Position numbers and translations under genes: made by a program | Assembly (NCBI GenBank): GCA_031549565.1 | Contig: JAVBPO010000005.1 | Location: 17,958 to 81,957, forward strand | Direction: 5' to 3' | Length of the DNA: 64,000 nucleotides | Origin: JAVBSX01 sp031549565 | Lineage (GTDB): Bacteria > Planctomycetota > Planctomycetia > Pirellulales > Thermoguttaceae | Part shown: positions 50,862 to 59,288 of the stretch, piece by piece | Layout of the letters: each line of letters starts with the position of its first letter | Numbering within the stretch: position 1 is the first letter of the stretch | Notes under the pieces: model-generated | What the model was told of the DNA's origin: nothing | The model's database searches: none | The model's input: the letters and a program-made list of their open reading frames with translations, nothing else

Positions 50862-51728
50862 CTAATTTACATCTGAATTTTTCGGTGGTTTTTTGAAGAC
50901 GCGGACGGATTTTGTCAGGTCGTAAAGTTCCTGGCTCGTTTGGGGGCGATCCTTGGCGTCTTTCGAGAGGCACATTCGGACGATTTCGGTCATTTCCGGC
51001 GTCACGTTGGTGTTCCTCGCGGTCAAAGGCGGGACGGCGGCGCTGATGTGTTTTTGCAGAAGATCATTGATCGTTCCACCGGTGAACGGCGGACGACCGG
51101 CGATCAGCTCGAAAAAAGTACAGCCAAGGCTGTAGATGTCCGAAGGTTCGTCGGCCGGTTTGCCCTGAATCTGCTCCGGCGACATGTAGCTTGCGGTTCC
51201 CTGGACTTTCGATCCGAACGCTAACATCTTGCTCAGGAAGTTCGGTTTCTTTTGTGCCAAAGCGAAGTCGATCAGCTTCAATCCGGTTTCGTCGCTGTAG
51301 ATATAGTTGTCCGGCTTGATATCGCGGTGGATCCATCCCTGAGCGTGGAGGTAAACCATCGCTTCGACCATTTGCGGGACGATTTTCTGCAAATATTGGG
51401 CGACCTGCTCATAGCTCCGATTGAGGTGCATTTTCAAGTTCGGGGCGGAGCACCATTCCATGGCAAGATACGGAACTTTTTTGTCGACGCCGTACTTGTG
51501 GATTTTGATCAGCAGCGGGTGGTCGAGCGGTCCGGCGACTTCGTATTCGTGCCGAAGAAAACGAATCTGCTCGGGGTCCCGGACGAATCGCTCCTGGAGC
51601 GTTTTGATTCCGATGTATTTCCTCTCATGATCGTCGTAAGATTGCCAAAGTCGGCTGGTTTGCCCGGTATTAACGATATTGAGGAGCCGGTAAGGTCCGA
51701 GGTAGGCGCTGGAAAGTGACGTGCTCAC
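50862..51728 (-). CDS. Soluble eukaryotic-like Ser/Thr protein kinase
   Basis: A 288-residue kinase catalytic domain with no transmembrane anchor. It has catalytic loop HRDIKPDN (Asp near 136), ATP Lys in GIKTL near 42, SPE in place of APE (TASYMSPEQIQG), and the DIYSLGCTFFELIAGRPPF block. Two deviations occur: the Gly-rich loop reads NTGQTSRLW and the metal-binding DFG reads DFA. I start at GTG 51728 (STSLSSAYLGPYRLL), where planctomycete homologues usually begin; ATG 51791 is an alternative. Its substrate is unknown. Confidence 0.88.
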   Translation of the reverse strand: MSTSLSSAYLGPYRLLNIVNTGQTSRLWQSYDDHERKYIGIKTLQERFVRDPEQIRFLRHEYEVAGPLDHPLLIKIHKYGVDKKVPYLAMEWCSAPNLKMHLNRSYEQVAQYLQKIVPQMVEAMVYLHAQGWIHRDIKPDNYIYSDETGLKLIDFALAQKKPNFLSKMLAFGSKVQGTASYMSPEQIQGKPADEPSDIYSLGCTFFELIAGRPPFTGGTINDLLQKHISAAVPPLTARNTNVTPEMTEIVRMCLSKDAKDRPQTSQELYDLTKSVRVFKKPPKNSDVN

Positions 51729-51892
51729 AAATCGAACAAATGATAGAACCAGAACATCCGGAAACGACAATGTCATTTTCGGCATAAGCATAAAATCAAC
51801 GGCATTCTACAGCATTTTCATTTCAAGATCAATTGTGATATCGGGAAAAAACGGATTTTTTAAACGCGGTGTTAATTTACGCGTATTTATTG

Positions 51893-51993
51893 ACGCTCGC
51901 TTACGCTTCCCGCTCTGATAATTCATAATTCATAATTACTCCCTCCCCCCCTCCCCTTCCCTGTTTTCGGGGGCACTCCCCTCCCCTGCCCTG
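51893..51993. repeat. 24-bp repeat, ATAATTC heptamers and C-rich tracts
   Basis: A GCGGGAAGCGTAAGCGAG copy in reverse (51893-51917) runs into ATAATTC x2 and ATAATTA (51918-51938), then two CCCTCCCC/CCCCTGCCCTG tracts (51941-51993). A second, partial 24-bp copy is at 52086-52111. No gene lies in 51729-52114. Confidence 0.8.
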
Positions 51994-52047
51994 AAACGGG
52001 ATACCTGACTGGAATAGTGTGGATTGTTAAGGCATAACGAACGTCAC

Positions 52048-52075
52048 TTGCGGACTGGTCATTGAGGAATACAAT
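52048..52075 (+). promoter_or_regulatory. Candidate promoter of the second uvrD gene
   Basis: TTGCGG (52048-52053), 16 nt, TACAAT (52070-52075); the -10 is one base off consensus. It lies 40 nt before the ATG. Confidence 0.45.
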
Positions 52076-52114
52076 GTTTTCCTTTTACGCTCGCTTACGT
52101 TTATCACTCCGTTT

Positions 52115-54142
52115 ATGCTCAATCCTGCCCAAACCGCCGCTGTTGAAACGCTTCGCGGGCCGTTGCTCGTTTTGGCCGGGGCGGGGACCGGAAAGACTCG
52201 CGTCGTGACCTACCGTATTGCCCGACTGATTCGCGGCGGAATCAAGCCGAGCCGGATCCTTGCCGTGACGTTCACCAATAAAGCGGCCAAGGAAATGCAG
52301 CATCGGATCACGGAGCTGCTCGCCAAAACCGGCGCGAAAAGCAAGGACAAGCCGGAGATTTCGACGTTTCACTCTCTTTGCGTACGAATTTTAAGACGGC
52401 ATATCCATCATCTCGGGTACCCGAACCAGTTCGCGATTTACGATCGCGGCGACCAGGAATCGATCGCAAGACAGGTGCTCAAAGAAATCCGCGTGTCCGA
52501 CGCCGCTTTGAAACCGGGCGATCTGCTCTGGAAAATCAGCCAGTGGAAATGCGCCGCGATCCGGCCCGAACGGGCGGCTTCCGAAGCGTGGTCCGGGGTC
52601 GATCATCTCGCTTCGCTCGCTTACGGGAAGTACCAAAAGATGCTCAAGACGCTCGGAGCCCTCGATTTCGACGATCTTTTGCTCTGCACGGAAGACCTGT
52701 TCGTCGGGGTGCCCGAGGTACTCGAATCAGAGTCGAGCCGCTTCGACCACCTGCTCGTCGACGAGTATCAGGACACGAACATGAGTCAGTACCGGATCGT
52801 CAAAGGACTGGCGCTGAAGCATCGCAACCTCTGCGTCGTGGGGGACGACGACCAGGCGATTTACGGTTGGCGCGGTGCGGAAGTGACGCATATTCTCAAT
52901 TTCAAAAAAGATTGGCCCGACGCGAAAGTCGTGCGGCTGGAAACGAATTATCGCAGCACGAAAGAAATCATCGACTGGGCGAACAAGATTATCGTTTTCA
53001 ATAAGCAGCGGCATCCGAAACAGCTCCAGTGTACGATTACCGGCGAGCCGCCGCGGATTTTGCAGTGCAAAGACGCCGAAACCGAAGCGAAAACCGTCGT
53101 CGGGCAAATCAAGGGCCGGATCGCGGAAGCGGCGCGGCAACCCCGGGATTTCGCGATTCTTTTTCGTACGAACGAGCAGACCCGGGCGTTCGAGATGGAA
53201 ATGCGAACGCAAAACGTCCCGTACGTCCTCATCGGCGGGCAGTCGTTTTTCGATAAAAAGGAAGTCCGCGACGTTCTCGCCTACCTGAAGGTTCTCAAAC
53301 GTCCCCAGGACGAGGTGTCACTTTTGCGGATCATCAACACGCCGCCGCGCGGGATCGGGCAGACGAGTATCCAGAAACTCACCGAAACGGCCGTGACGCA
53401 GGGGAAGACGATTTGGTCTTTGTTGGGAGAGACGGCAGATGGCGGACGGCAGACGGCAGAGGGAGAAGAGGAAAAATCCGGGTTAGGGGCGATATCCCAG
53501 AAGTGTTGGGAGTCGATGGTGCAGTTTCGACAGATGATCGAGCGGATGCGGGGGATGTTTCGCAAGGAATTCAGCGTCGACAATCTCAAGGAGCTGCTCG
53601 GGATGATCAAGTACGAAAACGAAATCAATCGTCTCTATCAAAAGCCGGAAGAGCAGAAAAGCCGTTGGGATTCGGTCGGCGAAGTCGTCAACGCCGCCGG
53701 AGCGTACATTAAGGAAACGGCGGAATCGTCCGAAGGAAAGCGCCCGACGCTGGAAGAATTTCTCGACAACACGTCGTTGGCCGGGCCGGAATTCAGCGTG
53801 GACAACAAGAAGGAACTCGGTCGTAACGCCGTCGTTCTCATGACGCTCCACGCCGCCAAAGGGCTTGAATTCAAGGAGGTTTACATGGTCGGCATGGAGG
53901 AAGGGATCCTACCGCACCACCGTAGCGTCGATTCGGACGACATCCTCGCCGTCGACGAGGAGCGGCGTTTGTGTTACGTTGGTATCACCCGGGCGCAGCG
54001 GCGATTGACGCTCACGCTTTCGCTTTCCCGCATGAAATGGGGCAAACAGCGTCCGACGATCCCGAGCCGCTTCCTCTACGAAATCACCGGCCAGGCGGAG
54101 AACCCGAACTATGTGAAAATCATTACGAACGACTCACGGTAA
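52115..54142 (+). CDS. UvrD/Rep-type superfamily 1 DNA helicase (second paralogue)
   Basis: A 675-residue helicase that starts at the conserved MLNPAQTAAVETLRGPLLVLAGAGTGKTR (Walker A). Motif II is VDEYQDTNMSQ near 212, motif III is GDDDQAIYGWRGA near 240, the LETNYRS motif is near 272, MTLHAAKGLEF is near 577, and VGITRAQRRLTLTLS is near 625. It is shorter than the 22733 paralogue and lacks the acidic C-terminus. A CAG-type heptamer array lies in frame near residue 440 (GETADGGRQTAEGEEE), in a loop between conserved motifs. It likely acts in repair or replication restart. Confidence 0.93.
   Translation: MLNPAQTAAVETLRGPLLVLAGAGTGKTRVVTYRIARLIRGGIKPSRILAVTFTNKAAKEMQHRITELLAKTGAKSKDKPEISTFHSLCVRILRRHIHHLGYPNQFAIYDRGDQESIARQVLKEIRVSDAALKPGDLLWKISQWKCAAIRPERAASEAWSGVDHLASLAYGKYQKMLKTLGALDFDDLLLCTEDLFVGVPEVLESESSRFDHLLVDEYQDTNMSQYRIVKGLALKHRNLCVVGDDDQAIYGWRGAEVTHILNFKKDWPDAKVVRLETNYRSTKEIIDWANKIIVFNKQRHPKQLQCTITGEPPRILQCKDAETEAKTVVGQIKGRIAEAARQPRDFAILFRTNEQTRAFEMEMRTQNVPYVLIGGQSFFDKKEVRDVLAYLKVLKRPQDEVSLLRIINTPPRGIGQTSIQKLTETAVTQGKTIWSLLGETADGGRQTAEGEEEKSGLGAISQKCWESMVQFRQMIERMRGMFRKEFSVDNLKELLGMIKYENEINRLYQKPEEQKSRWDSVGEVVNAAGAYIKETAESSEGKRPTLEEFLDNTSLAGPEFSVDNKKELGRNAVVLMTLHAAKGLEFKEVYMVGMEEGILPHHRSVDSDDILAVDEERRLCYVGITRAQRRLTLTLSLSRMKWGKQRPTIPSRFLYEITGQAENPNYVKIITNDSR
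53431..53465. repeat. Heptamer array within the uvrD-type gene
   Basis: Units GACGGCA, GATGGCG, GACGGCA, GACGGCA, GAGGGAG. They total 35 nt, so an adjoining base must restore frame; the surrounding helicase frame is intact. Confidence 0.88.
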
Positions 54143-54171
54143 CGTTTGCGAAGTGAAAACTCAACATTTCG

Positions 54172-54274
54172 AATCAGAGCCGCGCACGAAGCAAGCGGTA
54201 TTCGAGTCGACGGATTCGTATTGTTTCATTCAGTGTGAACCACAATACCGCTTACTTCGTGCGCGGCTCTGATT
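54172..54274. repeat. 31-bp inverted-pair element, copy 2
   Basis: AATCAGAGCCGCGCACGAAG continuing to CAAGCGGTATT (54172-54202) is complementary to 54244-54274 with one mismatch. The 41-nt spacer differs from copy 1 at 35740. The hairpin lies in the convergent gap after uvrD and may act as a bidirectional terminator-like structure. Confidence 0.85.
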
Positions 54275-54294
54275 GTTTTTTGCACAAGATGAAC

Positions 54295-55341
54295 TCATGG
54301 TATCGTGACCGTTTCGCCCCCCGCTTTCGTCAGGTAGGCACGAAAATTTTTCGGGGATTCTCTTTCCGAAAGATAGCGGACCGAGCCGTCGGCGAGAACG
54401 ACGTTTGCTCCGCCGCGATGAGGACTGCCGATGCCGTAGAAATTGCGGTTGACGCCTTTCGACGCGGCGTCGAGCAGGATTTCGTGTTCCGGATCCATCC
54501 AGCAGATCGGGAGTAACCGTTCCGCGACCAGAATCGTGTTCGAGGTTCCGTCGGTGATATCGGGAATTTTCGTCGATTCGGCGCCGGGAAAGATCGTTTC
54601 CTTGCCGATCACGACGGAATAATGGCACGATTCTGGAATTTCAAGTCGGGGCAGTATTCTCGTTTCGATACCTTTCCACTTTGCGGCGGGGCATGAAAAA
54701 ACTGGGATTTTCACCTGATGAAACTGCCGGTTGTACTCGCTGTTCCACGGTTCCTCAAGTCGGATTTTCTCGTAAAGCTCGTTACATTCTTTATAACCCA
54801 AACAAGGAAGGATGAGAACTCGCCAACTGTGAAGCGGACGACCGTTTTCATCGACCGTGTACGCCGGTGGGAAACAACCATATTTGTCTTGATAGTTATG
54901 CAGCGCAAATCCGATGCTCTTGAGATTATTGGTACACTGCATTCGCTTGGATGCTTCTCTCGCAGCGGCAACCGCCGGCAGGAAGATAAGCAGGAAAAAA
55001 ACAATCACCACGGTCCAGCAACCGAGCTTGGCCATTGCGGAGTGGAGCGGAGAAGGATTTTCTGGTTCCCAAAACGCCGCATCCAGCGATGAAAACAAAA
55101 CGGCGAAAAAAGGAAGCACCAGGCAAAACGGCCCGAATCCCAGTATCGTGTTATAAATACTGCAAAAGAAAGATTCGTGAGCGGTCCAAAAATCGATGGC
55201 GTGCAAGCCGAACATCAACGGGATTACGAGCGTCAAGGCGTAAACAATGAAATGGAGAACGCAATCTTTTCGCCCTTGAATCAACTGCCCGAGCCCGGGA
55301 CAGAGCAAACTCAAACCGGCAGGTACAATTTTCGGTTTCAT
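54295..55341 (-). CDS. DUF1559 protein with N-terminal multi-helix membrane region
   Basis: A 348-residue protein. The first 135 residues contain three or four helices beginning with a TM2-like AGLSLLCPGLGQLIQGRKD motif. A pilin-like junction follows: the hydrophobic IFLPAVAAAREASKRMQCTNNLKSIGFALHNYQDKYGCFPPAY segment starting near 118, which opens the DUF1559 domain. The end is the planctomycete H-X9-DG motif (SPHRGGANVVLADGSVRYLSE). Typical DUF1559 proteins have a short type IV pilin-like leader, so the membrane extension is unusual. The start overlaps the stop of the preceding gene by 4 nt (coupling). Confidence 0.88.
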   Translation of the reverse strand: MKPKIVPAGLSLLCPGLGQLIQGRKDCVLHFIVYALTLVIPLMFGLHAIDFWTAHESFFCSIYNTILGFGPFCLVLPFFAVLFSSLDAAFWEPENPSPLHSAMAKLGCWTVVIVFFLLIFLPAVAAAREASKRMQCTNNLKSIGFALHNYQDKYGCFPPAYTVDENGRPLHSWRVLILPCLGYKECNELYEKIRLEEPWNSEYNRQFHQVKIPVFSCPAAKWKGIETRILPRLEIPESCHYSVVIGKETIFPGAESTKIPDITDGTSNTILVAERLLPICWMDPEHEILLDAASKGVNRNFYGIGSPHRGGANVVLADGSVRYLSERESPKNFRAYLTKAGGETVTIP

Positions 55342-56057
55342 GGGGATGGGCTCCCTTTAAACAAACCGGTCAGCCCGGTGTTTTTGGCGAGGGTGTAGGT
55401 TTCGTCGACCAGTGGGATTTGGCTCATCATTTCCTGGGACTTCGCGGCGAGGTGGTGAATCGACTCCGGGTCAAGGCGGAGATTTTTTTCGTTCCAGTCG
55501 AATTTGACGATTTTCAGACTTTCCGGAATCGGCGGTTTCGTCGTCAGCACCGTCGATTGAATCACCTCGGACTGCGAAAGGAGCGACGTTTTCAGCGGCG
55601 TAATGATCTGTTCAAACGGATTTTCGGGCGGGTCCTGCCGCGTTGCCTGCTGGGGCGGATCGACGAAATTTTGCGGCTTATCGGACAAGAGATAATACGT
55701 CAAACCGAAAGCCAGCAAAAGACTTGCGGCAAGCGACGCGGCGCGAAGCGGAAATCGAGCGGCCCGTTTCGGCTCCTGGAAACGGAACGAATCCGGAATC
55801 GCGACGTCCCCCCCCCTGCCCTGCCCTGCCCTGTTTTCCCCCCCTGCCCTGCCCTGAGTTGAAAGTTGGAAACCGTCGAGAAAACCGGGCAAATCGTCCT
55901 TTAGCCGTTTTTCCAAACGGAGCAAATCGTCGTAATAACGCCGCAACTGAGGATCGTAGCGAACGGCCAAGGTCAAGAAAACGGACAACGGCTTCCCGTC
56001 ATCGACCGCATCGGAAAGTCGTTGCTGCAAAAAATTCCGCACAAACCGCAAACTCAT
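55338..56057 (-). CDS. Anti-sigma-factor-like single-pass membrane protein
   Basis: A 239-residue protein. ATG 56057 has GGAG 5 nt upstream. The cytoplasmic N-terminal 85 residues (SLRFVRNFLQQRLSDAVDDGKPL then DPQLRRYYDDLLRLEKRLKDDL) resemble the helical anti-sigma or zinc-less regulatory domain often paired with ECF sigma factors. A transmembrane helix (RAASLAASLLLAFGLTYYLL) lies near 105-125, and a periplasmic tail of about 110 residues follows. The linker before the helix (TQGRAGGENRAGQGRGG) is encoded by CCCTG-rich repeat DNA. No sigma gene is adjacent, so the role is inferred. Confidence 0.68.
   Translation of the reverse strand: MSLRFVRNFLQQRLSDAVDDGKPLSVFLTLAVRYDPQLRRYYDDLLRLEKRLKDDLPGFLDGFQLSTQGRAGGENRAGQGRGGDVAIPDSFRFQEPKRAARFPLRAASLAASLLLAFGLTYYLLSDKPQNFVDPPQQATRQDPPENPFEQIITPLKTSLLSQSEVIQSTVLTTKPPIPESLKIVKFDWNEKNLRLDPESIHHLAAKSQEMMSQIPLVDETYTLAKNTGLTGLFKGSPSP
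55809..55860. repeat. C-rich CCCTG tract within the anti-sigma-like gene
   Basis: CCCCCCTGCCCTGCCCTG, then TTTTCCCCCC, then TGCCCTGCCCTG. It has 5-bp periodicity and the same composition as G-rich tracts in other genes (42893, 44814, 47583, 48808, 58519). Confidence 0.8.
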
Positions 56058-56214
56058 CGCACTCCCCCTTCGAAAAGCCCCCTCCCCTGCCCCTCTGATT
56101 GGAAAGACGTATGGGGCGTCGAAAATGTTACAACGGCGTATCATACCACCGTTCGCACGCCCGGTCCACGGTTGCGTCAACGGTATTTTGCGATATACTT
56201 TTTCGGTTGACGAG

Positions 56215-56234
56215 CGCGGAGTACCGGCTAAAAA
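56215..56234. repeat. Solo REP half-site
   Basis: CGCGGAGTACCGGCTAAAAA is identical to the right arm of the REPs flanking the RAYT gene 7 kb away; the left arm is absent. Confidence 0.88.
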
Positions 56235-56275
56235 AGGGTGCAAGCAATTTTGCGGGTTTCGCAGGGGTTCACCCC

Positions 56276-56303
56276 TTCGTAATTCGTAATTCGTAATTCG
56301 TAA
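56276..56303. repeat. Heptamer array, TAATT-type (TTCGTAA x4)
   Basis: Four perfect units end 10 nt before the methyltransferase ATG, followed by TTAAAAAAAG. The same array-plus-A-run arrangement precedes the LOG gene at 6450. Confidence 0.92.
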
Positions 56304-56313
56304 TTAAAAAAAG

Positions 56314-57060
56314 ATGTCTCTTTGGTCGGATCTGAAGATCATTTATCACATGGCGGTTCGGCCGGTTCGCGGCAAGGATCATGCGGCCCGCATGGACAAC
56401 TTTTACTCCGGCCAGGCCGCGGATTACGACGATTTTCGGCGACGGCTTCTGCTCGGGCGTGAATCGTTGTGGGACAAGCTGCTCACCGATCCGGCGCGGC
56501 CCTGCGAAAATTTGACCTGGATCGACATGGGGGGCGGAACCGGGGCGAATCTCGACTTTTTCGGCGATAAAATCGGTTTATTGCAGAAAATCTACGTCGT
56601 CGATCTTGCCGGCTCATTGCTTAAAGTCGCCGACGATCGGATCCGAAAAAACGGTTGGACGAACGTACAAACCGCCGAAGCGGACGCGACGACCTACGTT
56701 CCGCCGGAGCAAAAGGTCGATGTGGTCACGTTTTCCTATTCGTTGACGATGATTCCCGACTGGTTCGCCGCGATCGACCACGCTTACGATCTGCTCAAGC
56801 CGGGCGGTCGAATCGGGGTGGTCGATTTTTACGTATCCCGCAAACATCCGGCGGAAAACCACGTTCGGCACAGTTGGACGAAGCGTTCCTTCTGGCCGGT
56901 CTGGTTCGCCTCCGACAACGTTTTCCCGTCCCCGGACCATGTCCCGTATTTACACCGCAAATTCAAACCGCTCATTTTCCAGGAAAACCTGACCCGCATC
57001 CCTTGGTTCCCCAACCCGTTTTTCAAAATGCCGCACTATGTGTTCGTGGGAGAAAAATAA
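56314..57060 (+). CDS. SAM-dependent methyltransferase, BtaB-like
   Basis: A 248-residue class I methyltransferase: motif I TWIDMGGGTGANLDFFG near residue 69, motif II VVDLAGSLL near 95, motif III ADATTYVPPEQKVDVVTFSYSLTMIPDW near 125, and LLKPGGRIGVVDFYVS near 160. The C-terminal HSWTKRSFWPVWFASDNVFPSPDH and PYLHRKF blocks resemble BtaB, which trimethylates diacylglyceryl-homoserine to the betaine lipid DGTS. The partner btaA is not adjacent, so a general small-molecule methyltransferase is the fallback. Confidence 0.78.
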   Translation: MSLWSDLKIIYHMAVRPVRGKDHAARMDNFYSGQAADYDDFRRRLLLGRESLWDKLLTDPARPCENLTWIDMGGGTGANLDFFGDKIGLLQKIYVVDLAGSLLKVADDRIRKNGWTNVQTAEADATTYVPPEQKVDVVTFSYSLTMIPDWFAAIDHAYDLLKPGGRIGVVDFYVSRKHPAENHVRHSWTKRSFWPVWFASDNVFPSPDHVPYLHRKFKPLIFQENLTRIPWFPNPFFKMPHYVFVGEK

Positions 57061-57062
57061 AA

Positions 57063-57106
57063 ACGCTCGCTTACGCTTCCCGCTCCGTTTTTAGTCCTCT
57101 GTCCTC
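57063..57106. repeat. 24-bp repeat plus CAG-type heptamers
   Basis: A reverse GCGGGAAGCGTAAGCGAG copy (57063-57087) is followed by AGTCCTC and TGTCCTC (57093-57106), 9 nt before ribE. Confidence 0.8.
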
Positions 57107-57115
57107 TCATAAAAA

Positions 57116-57715
57116 ATGTTTTCAGGTCTTGTTGAATCTCTCGGTCGAGTCGACCGTATCGTATCGGAACCGCCGGGATGTTTGTTGGTCATTCGCGCTC
57201 CGGAAATCGCGGCGAACACGAAAGTCGCGGACAGTATCTCGGTCAACGGCTGCTGTTTGACCGTCGTGGAAAGAACCTCGGACACGATGAGCTTTCAGGC
57301 CGGACCGGAAACGCTCGCCCGGACGAATCTCGGCGAACTGGTTGCGGGAAGCCCGGTCAATCTGGAGCGGGCGCTCGCCTTGGGCGACCGGCTCGGCGGA
57401 CATTTCGTGTCCGGACACATCGACGGACAGGGAACGCTGACCCGTATCGACGATCACGGCGATTGGGCGGACTATTACTTTTCCGTCTCGAAGGAACTGG
57501 CGGCCCATCTGGCGTCCAAGGGTTCCGTTGCGGTCGATGGCGTCAGCTTGACGCTCGTGCAATGTGAAAAAGACATGTTCAGCGTCGCGTTGATTCCGTA
57601 CACGCTCCGTGTGACCACGCTCGGTGCCCGGAAAATCGGGGACAAGGTCAATATTGAAACCGATATTCTCGCGAAGTACGTCCAACGGCTGCTCGAAGCG
57701 AAGGAGTGGAGTTGA
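57116..57715 (+). CDS. ribE: Riboflavin synthase, alpha subunit
   Basis: A 199-residue enzyme that dismutates two lumazines to riboflavin. The two internally homologous beta-barrels are visible: MFSGLVESLGRVD and SISVNGCCLTVVE in the first, GHFVSGHIDGQGTLTRI and GSVAVDGVSLTLVQ in the second. The C-terminal helix is KYVQRLLEAKE. Length is normal. surE follows after one nucleotide. Confidence 0.96.
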   Translation: MFSGLVESLGRVDRIVSEPPGCLLVIRAPEIAANTKVADSISVNGCCLTVVERTSDTMSFQAGPETLARTNLGELVAGSPVNLERALALGDRLGGHFVSGHIDGQGTLTRIDDHGDWADYYFSVSKELAAHLASKGSVAVDGVSLTLVQCEKDMFSVALIPYTLRVTTLGARKIGDKVNIETDILAKYVQRLLEAKEWS

Positions 57716-57716
57716 C

Positions 57717-58511
57717 GTGCTGATCCTGCTGACCAACGACGACGGTATTTACGCGCCGGGCCTGGCCGCGATGGAAAAAACGTTGCGCCGGCTCGGGGAC
57801 GTGGAAGTCGTTTCCCCGGCGACGGAGCAAAGCGGCGTCGGGCACTCGATCACGTTCCGCACCCCCCTGCTCTACAAGCAGGTTCTGCTCGACGACGAAA
57901 ACCATTGGGGCTGGGCCGTCGAAGGAACGCCCGCGGACTGCGTGAAAATCGGCGTTTCCCATATCTGCGACCGTAAACCGGACCTGGTCGTCAGTGGTAT
58001 CAACGGCGGCCTGAACGCGGGAATCAACGTCCTCTATTCCGGAACGGTCGCCGCGGCGGTCGAAGCGAGTTTCTACCGGATCGACAGTTTCGCCGTTTCG
58101 ATGGAATTTCGGGACAAAATCAAACTGCCGTTCGATCGCGCGGCCGAAATCGCGGTCGACGTGATCGAAAAAGTTTTGTCGCAAAAAAAGAAAACCGGCA
58201 ACACTTCCCCGGAACTTTACAATCTCAACATCCCGCTCCAAGCGATCGACGGCGAGCGGGCTTTGAAAATCGTTCCGATGGATCCGAACCAATATTGGGA
58301 CGCGTTCGAAAAGCGGACCGACCCGAGCGGCAAACCATATTTTTGGCTCGTCGGCCGCCCGATTCCGAAGAGGCTTGAAGACGGCGCCGGCGTAAACGGC
58401 GTCATGACCGACCTGCAAGCGCTCGCGCTTGGGTTCGTGACGCTGACACCACTCGATTACGACATGACGAAACGGGAGTCCATGCCGATGCTCGAATCGC
58501 TGGGCGAGTGA
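57717..58511 (+). CDS. surE: 5'/3'-nucleotidase SurE
   Basis: A 264-residue metal-dependent nucleotidase. The N-terminal ILLTNDDGIYAPG supplies the acidic metal pair (Asp-Asp). SGVGHSITFRTPL near residue 39, GTPADCVKIG near 70 and DLVVSGINGGLNAGINVLYSGTVAAA near 90 are SurE signatures. GTG 57717 is one base after the ribE stop, with GGAG 5 nt upstream overlapping the ribE end, so the pair is coupled. Confidence 0.95.
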   Translation: MLILLTNDDGIYAPGLAAMEKTLRRLGDVEVVSPATEQSGVGHSITFRTPLLYKQVLLDDENHWGWAVEGTPADCVKIGVSHICDRKPDLVVSGINGGLNAGINVLYSGTVAAAVEASFYRIDSFAVSMEFRDKIKLPFDRAAEIAVDVIEKVLSQKKKTGNTSPELYNLNIPLQAIDGERALKIVPMDPNQYWDAFEKRTDPSGKPYFWLVGRPIPKRLEDGAGVNGVMTDLQALALGFVTLTPLDYDMTKRESMPMLESLGE

Positions 58512-58556
58512 GTCTCCTGCTCCGCCCTCCCCTGCCCCGATCGGGAGCGTGCCGAC

Positions 58557-59126
58557 TTACTCCTTGACGCGTTCGACGTATTCGCCGGTTCGGGTGTCGA
58601 CTTTGATCATTTCGCCGGTTTCGACGAAATTCGGGACCATGATTTCGGCGCCGGTATCGACTTTCGCCGGTTTCGTGACATTCGTCGCCGTGTTGCCGCG
58701 GACGCCCGGTTCGGTGTATTCGATTTTCAAGACGACGTGATTCGGCGGCGTCACACCGATCGGAGCGTTGTTGTAGAGCATCATCTTGCAGACCATCCCT
58801 TCCTTGAGATATTTCCAAGCGTCGTCCACGGCGGCTTCCTGGAGTTCGTACTGCTCGAACGATTCGCTGTCCATGAACGTGAAGACGTCGTTCATCCGGT
58901 AAAGATAGGTCGCATCGATTTCGTTGATGTCGGCCGATTCGAGCGAGTCGCCGCTTTTATAAGTTCGCTCAAGCACTGTGTTCCGGGTCAGATTGCGAAG
59001 CTTGCATTTGTACAGCGCCTGCCCTTTTCCCGGCTTGACGAACTGGCACTCGATCATGATATACGGATCCCCTTCGATCTGAACTTTCAGACCCTTCCGA
59101 AACTGGCTGGTATTTACGCTTGCCAC
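58557..59126 (-). CDS. efp: Elongation factor P
   Basis: A 189-residue translation factor that rescues ribosomes on polyproline. The functional loop is FVKPGKGQALYK with Lys34 available for modification; the C-terminal GAEIMVPNFVETGEMIKVDTRTGEY is the third domain. I start at GTG 59126 (ASVNTSQFRKG) with AAAGGAC 8 nt upstream; the open frame adds 17 unlikely residues. No epmA/epmB or other modification gene is adjacent. Confidence 0.95.
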   Translation of the reverse strand: MASVNTSQFRKGLKVQIEGDPYIMIECQFVKPGKGQALYKCKLRNLTRNTVLERTYKSGDSLESADINEIDATYLYRMNDVFTFMDSESFEQYELQEAAVDDAWKYLKEGMVCKMMLYNNAPIGVTPPNHVVLKIEYTEPGVRGNTATNVTKPAKVDTGAEIMVPNFVETGEMIKVDTRTGEYVERVKE

Positions 59127-59288
59127 TTGATATGTCCTTTTTTGATGAATTGACGACTTGATGAATACGACGACCACGAAGGCGACGAAATAACCCGAAA
59201 ATTGTAGTCACTCCCCCACTTTTTGAAAAGGTGGAGCAAACGCCCCGATAGATAAGAGTAAACGCCGCGAGGCCTCATTTCTTATTTC

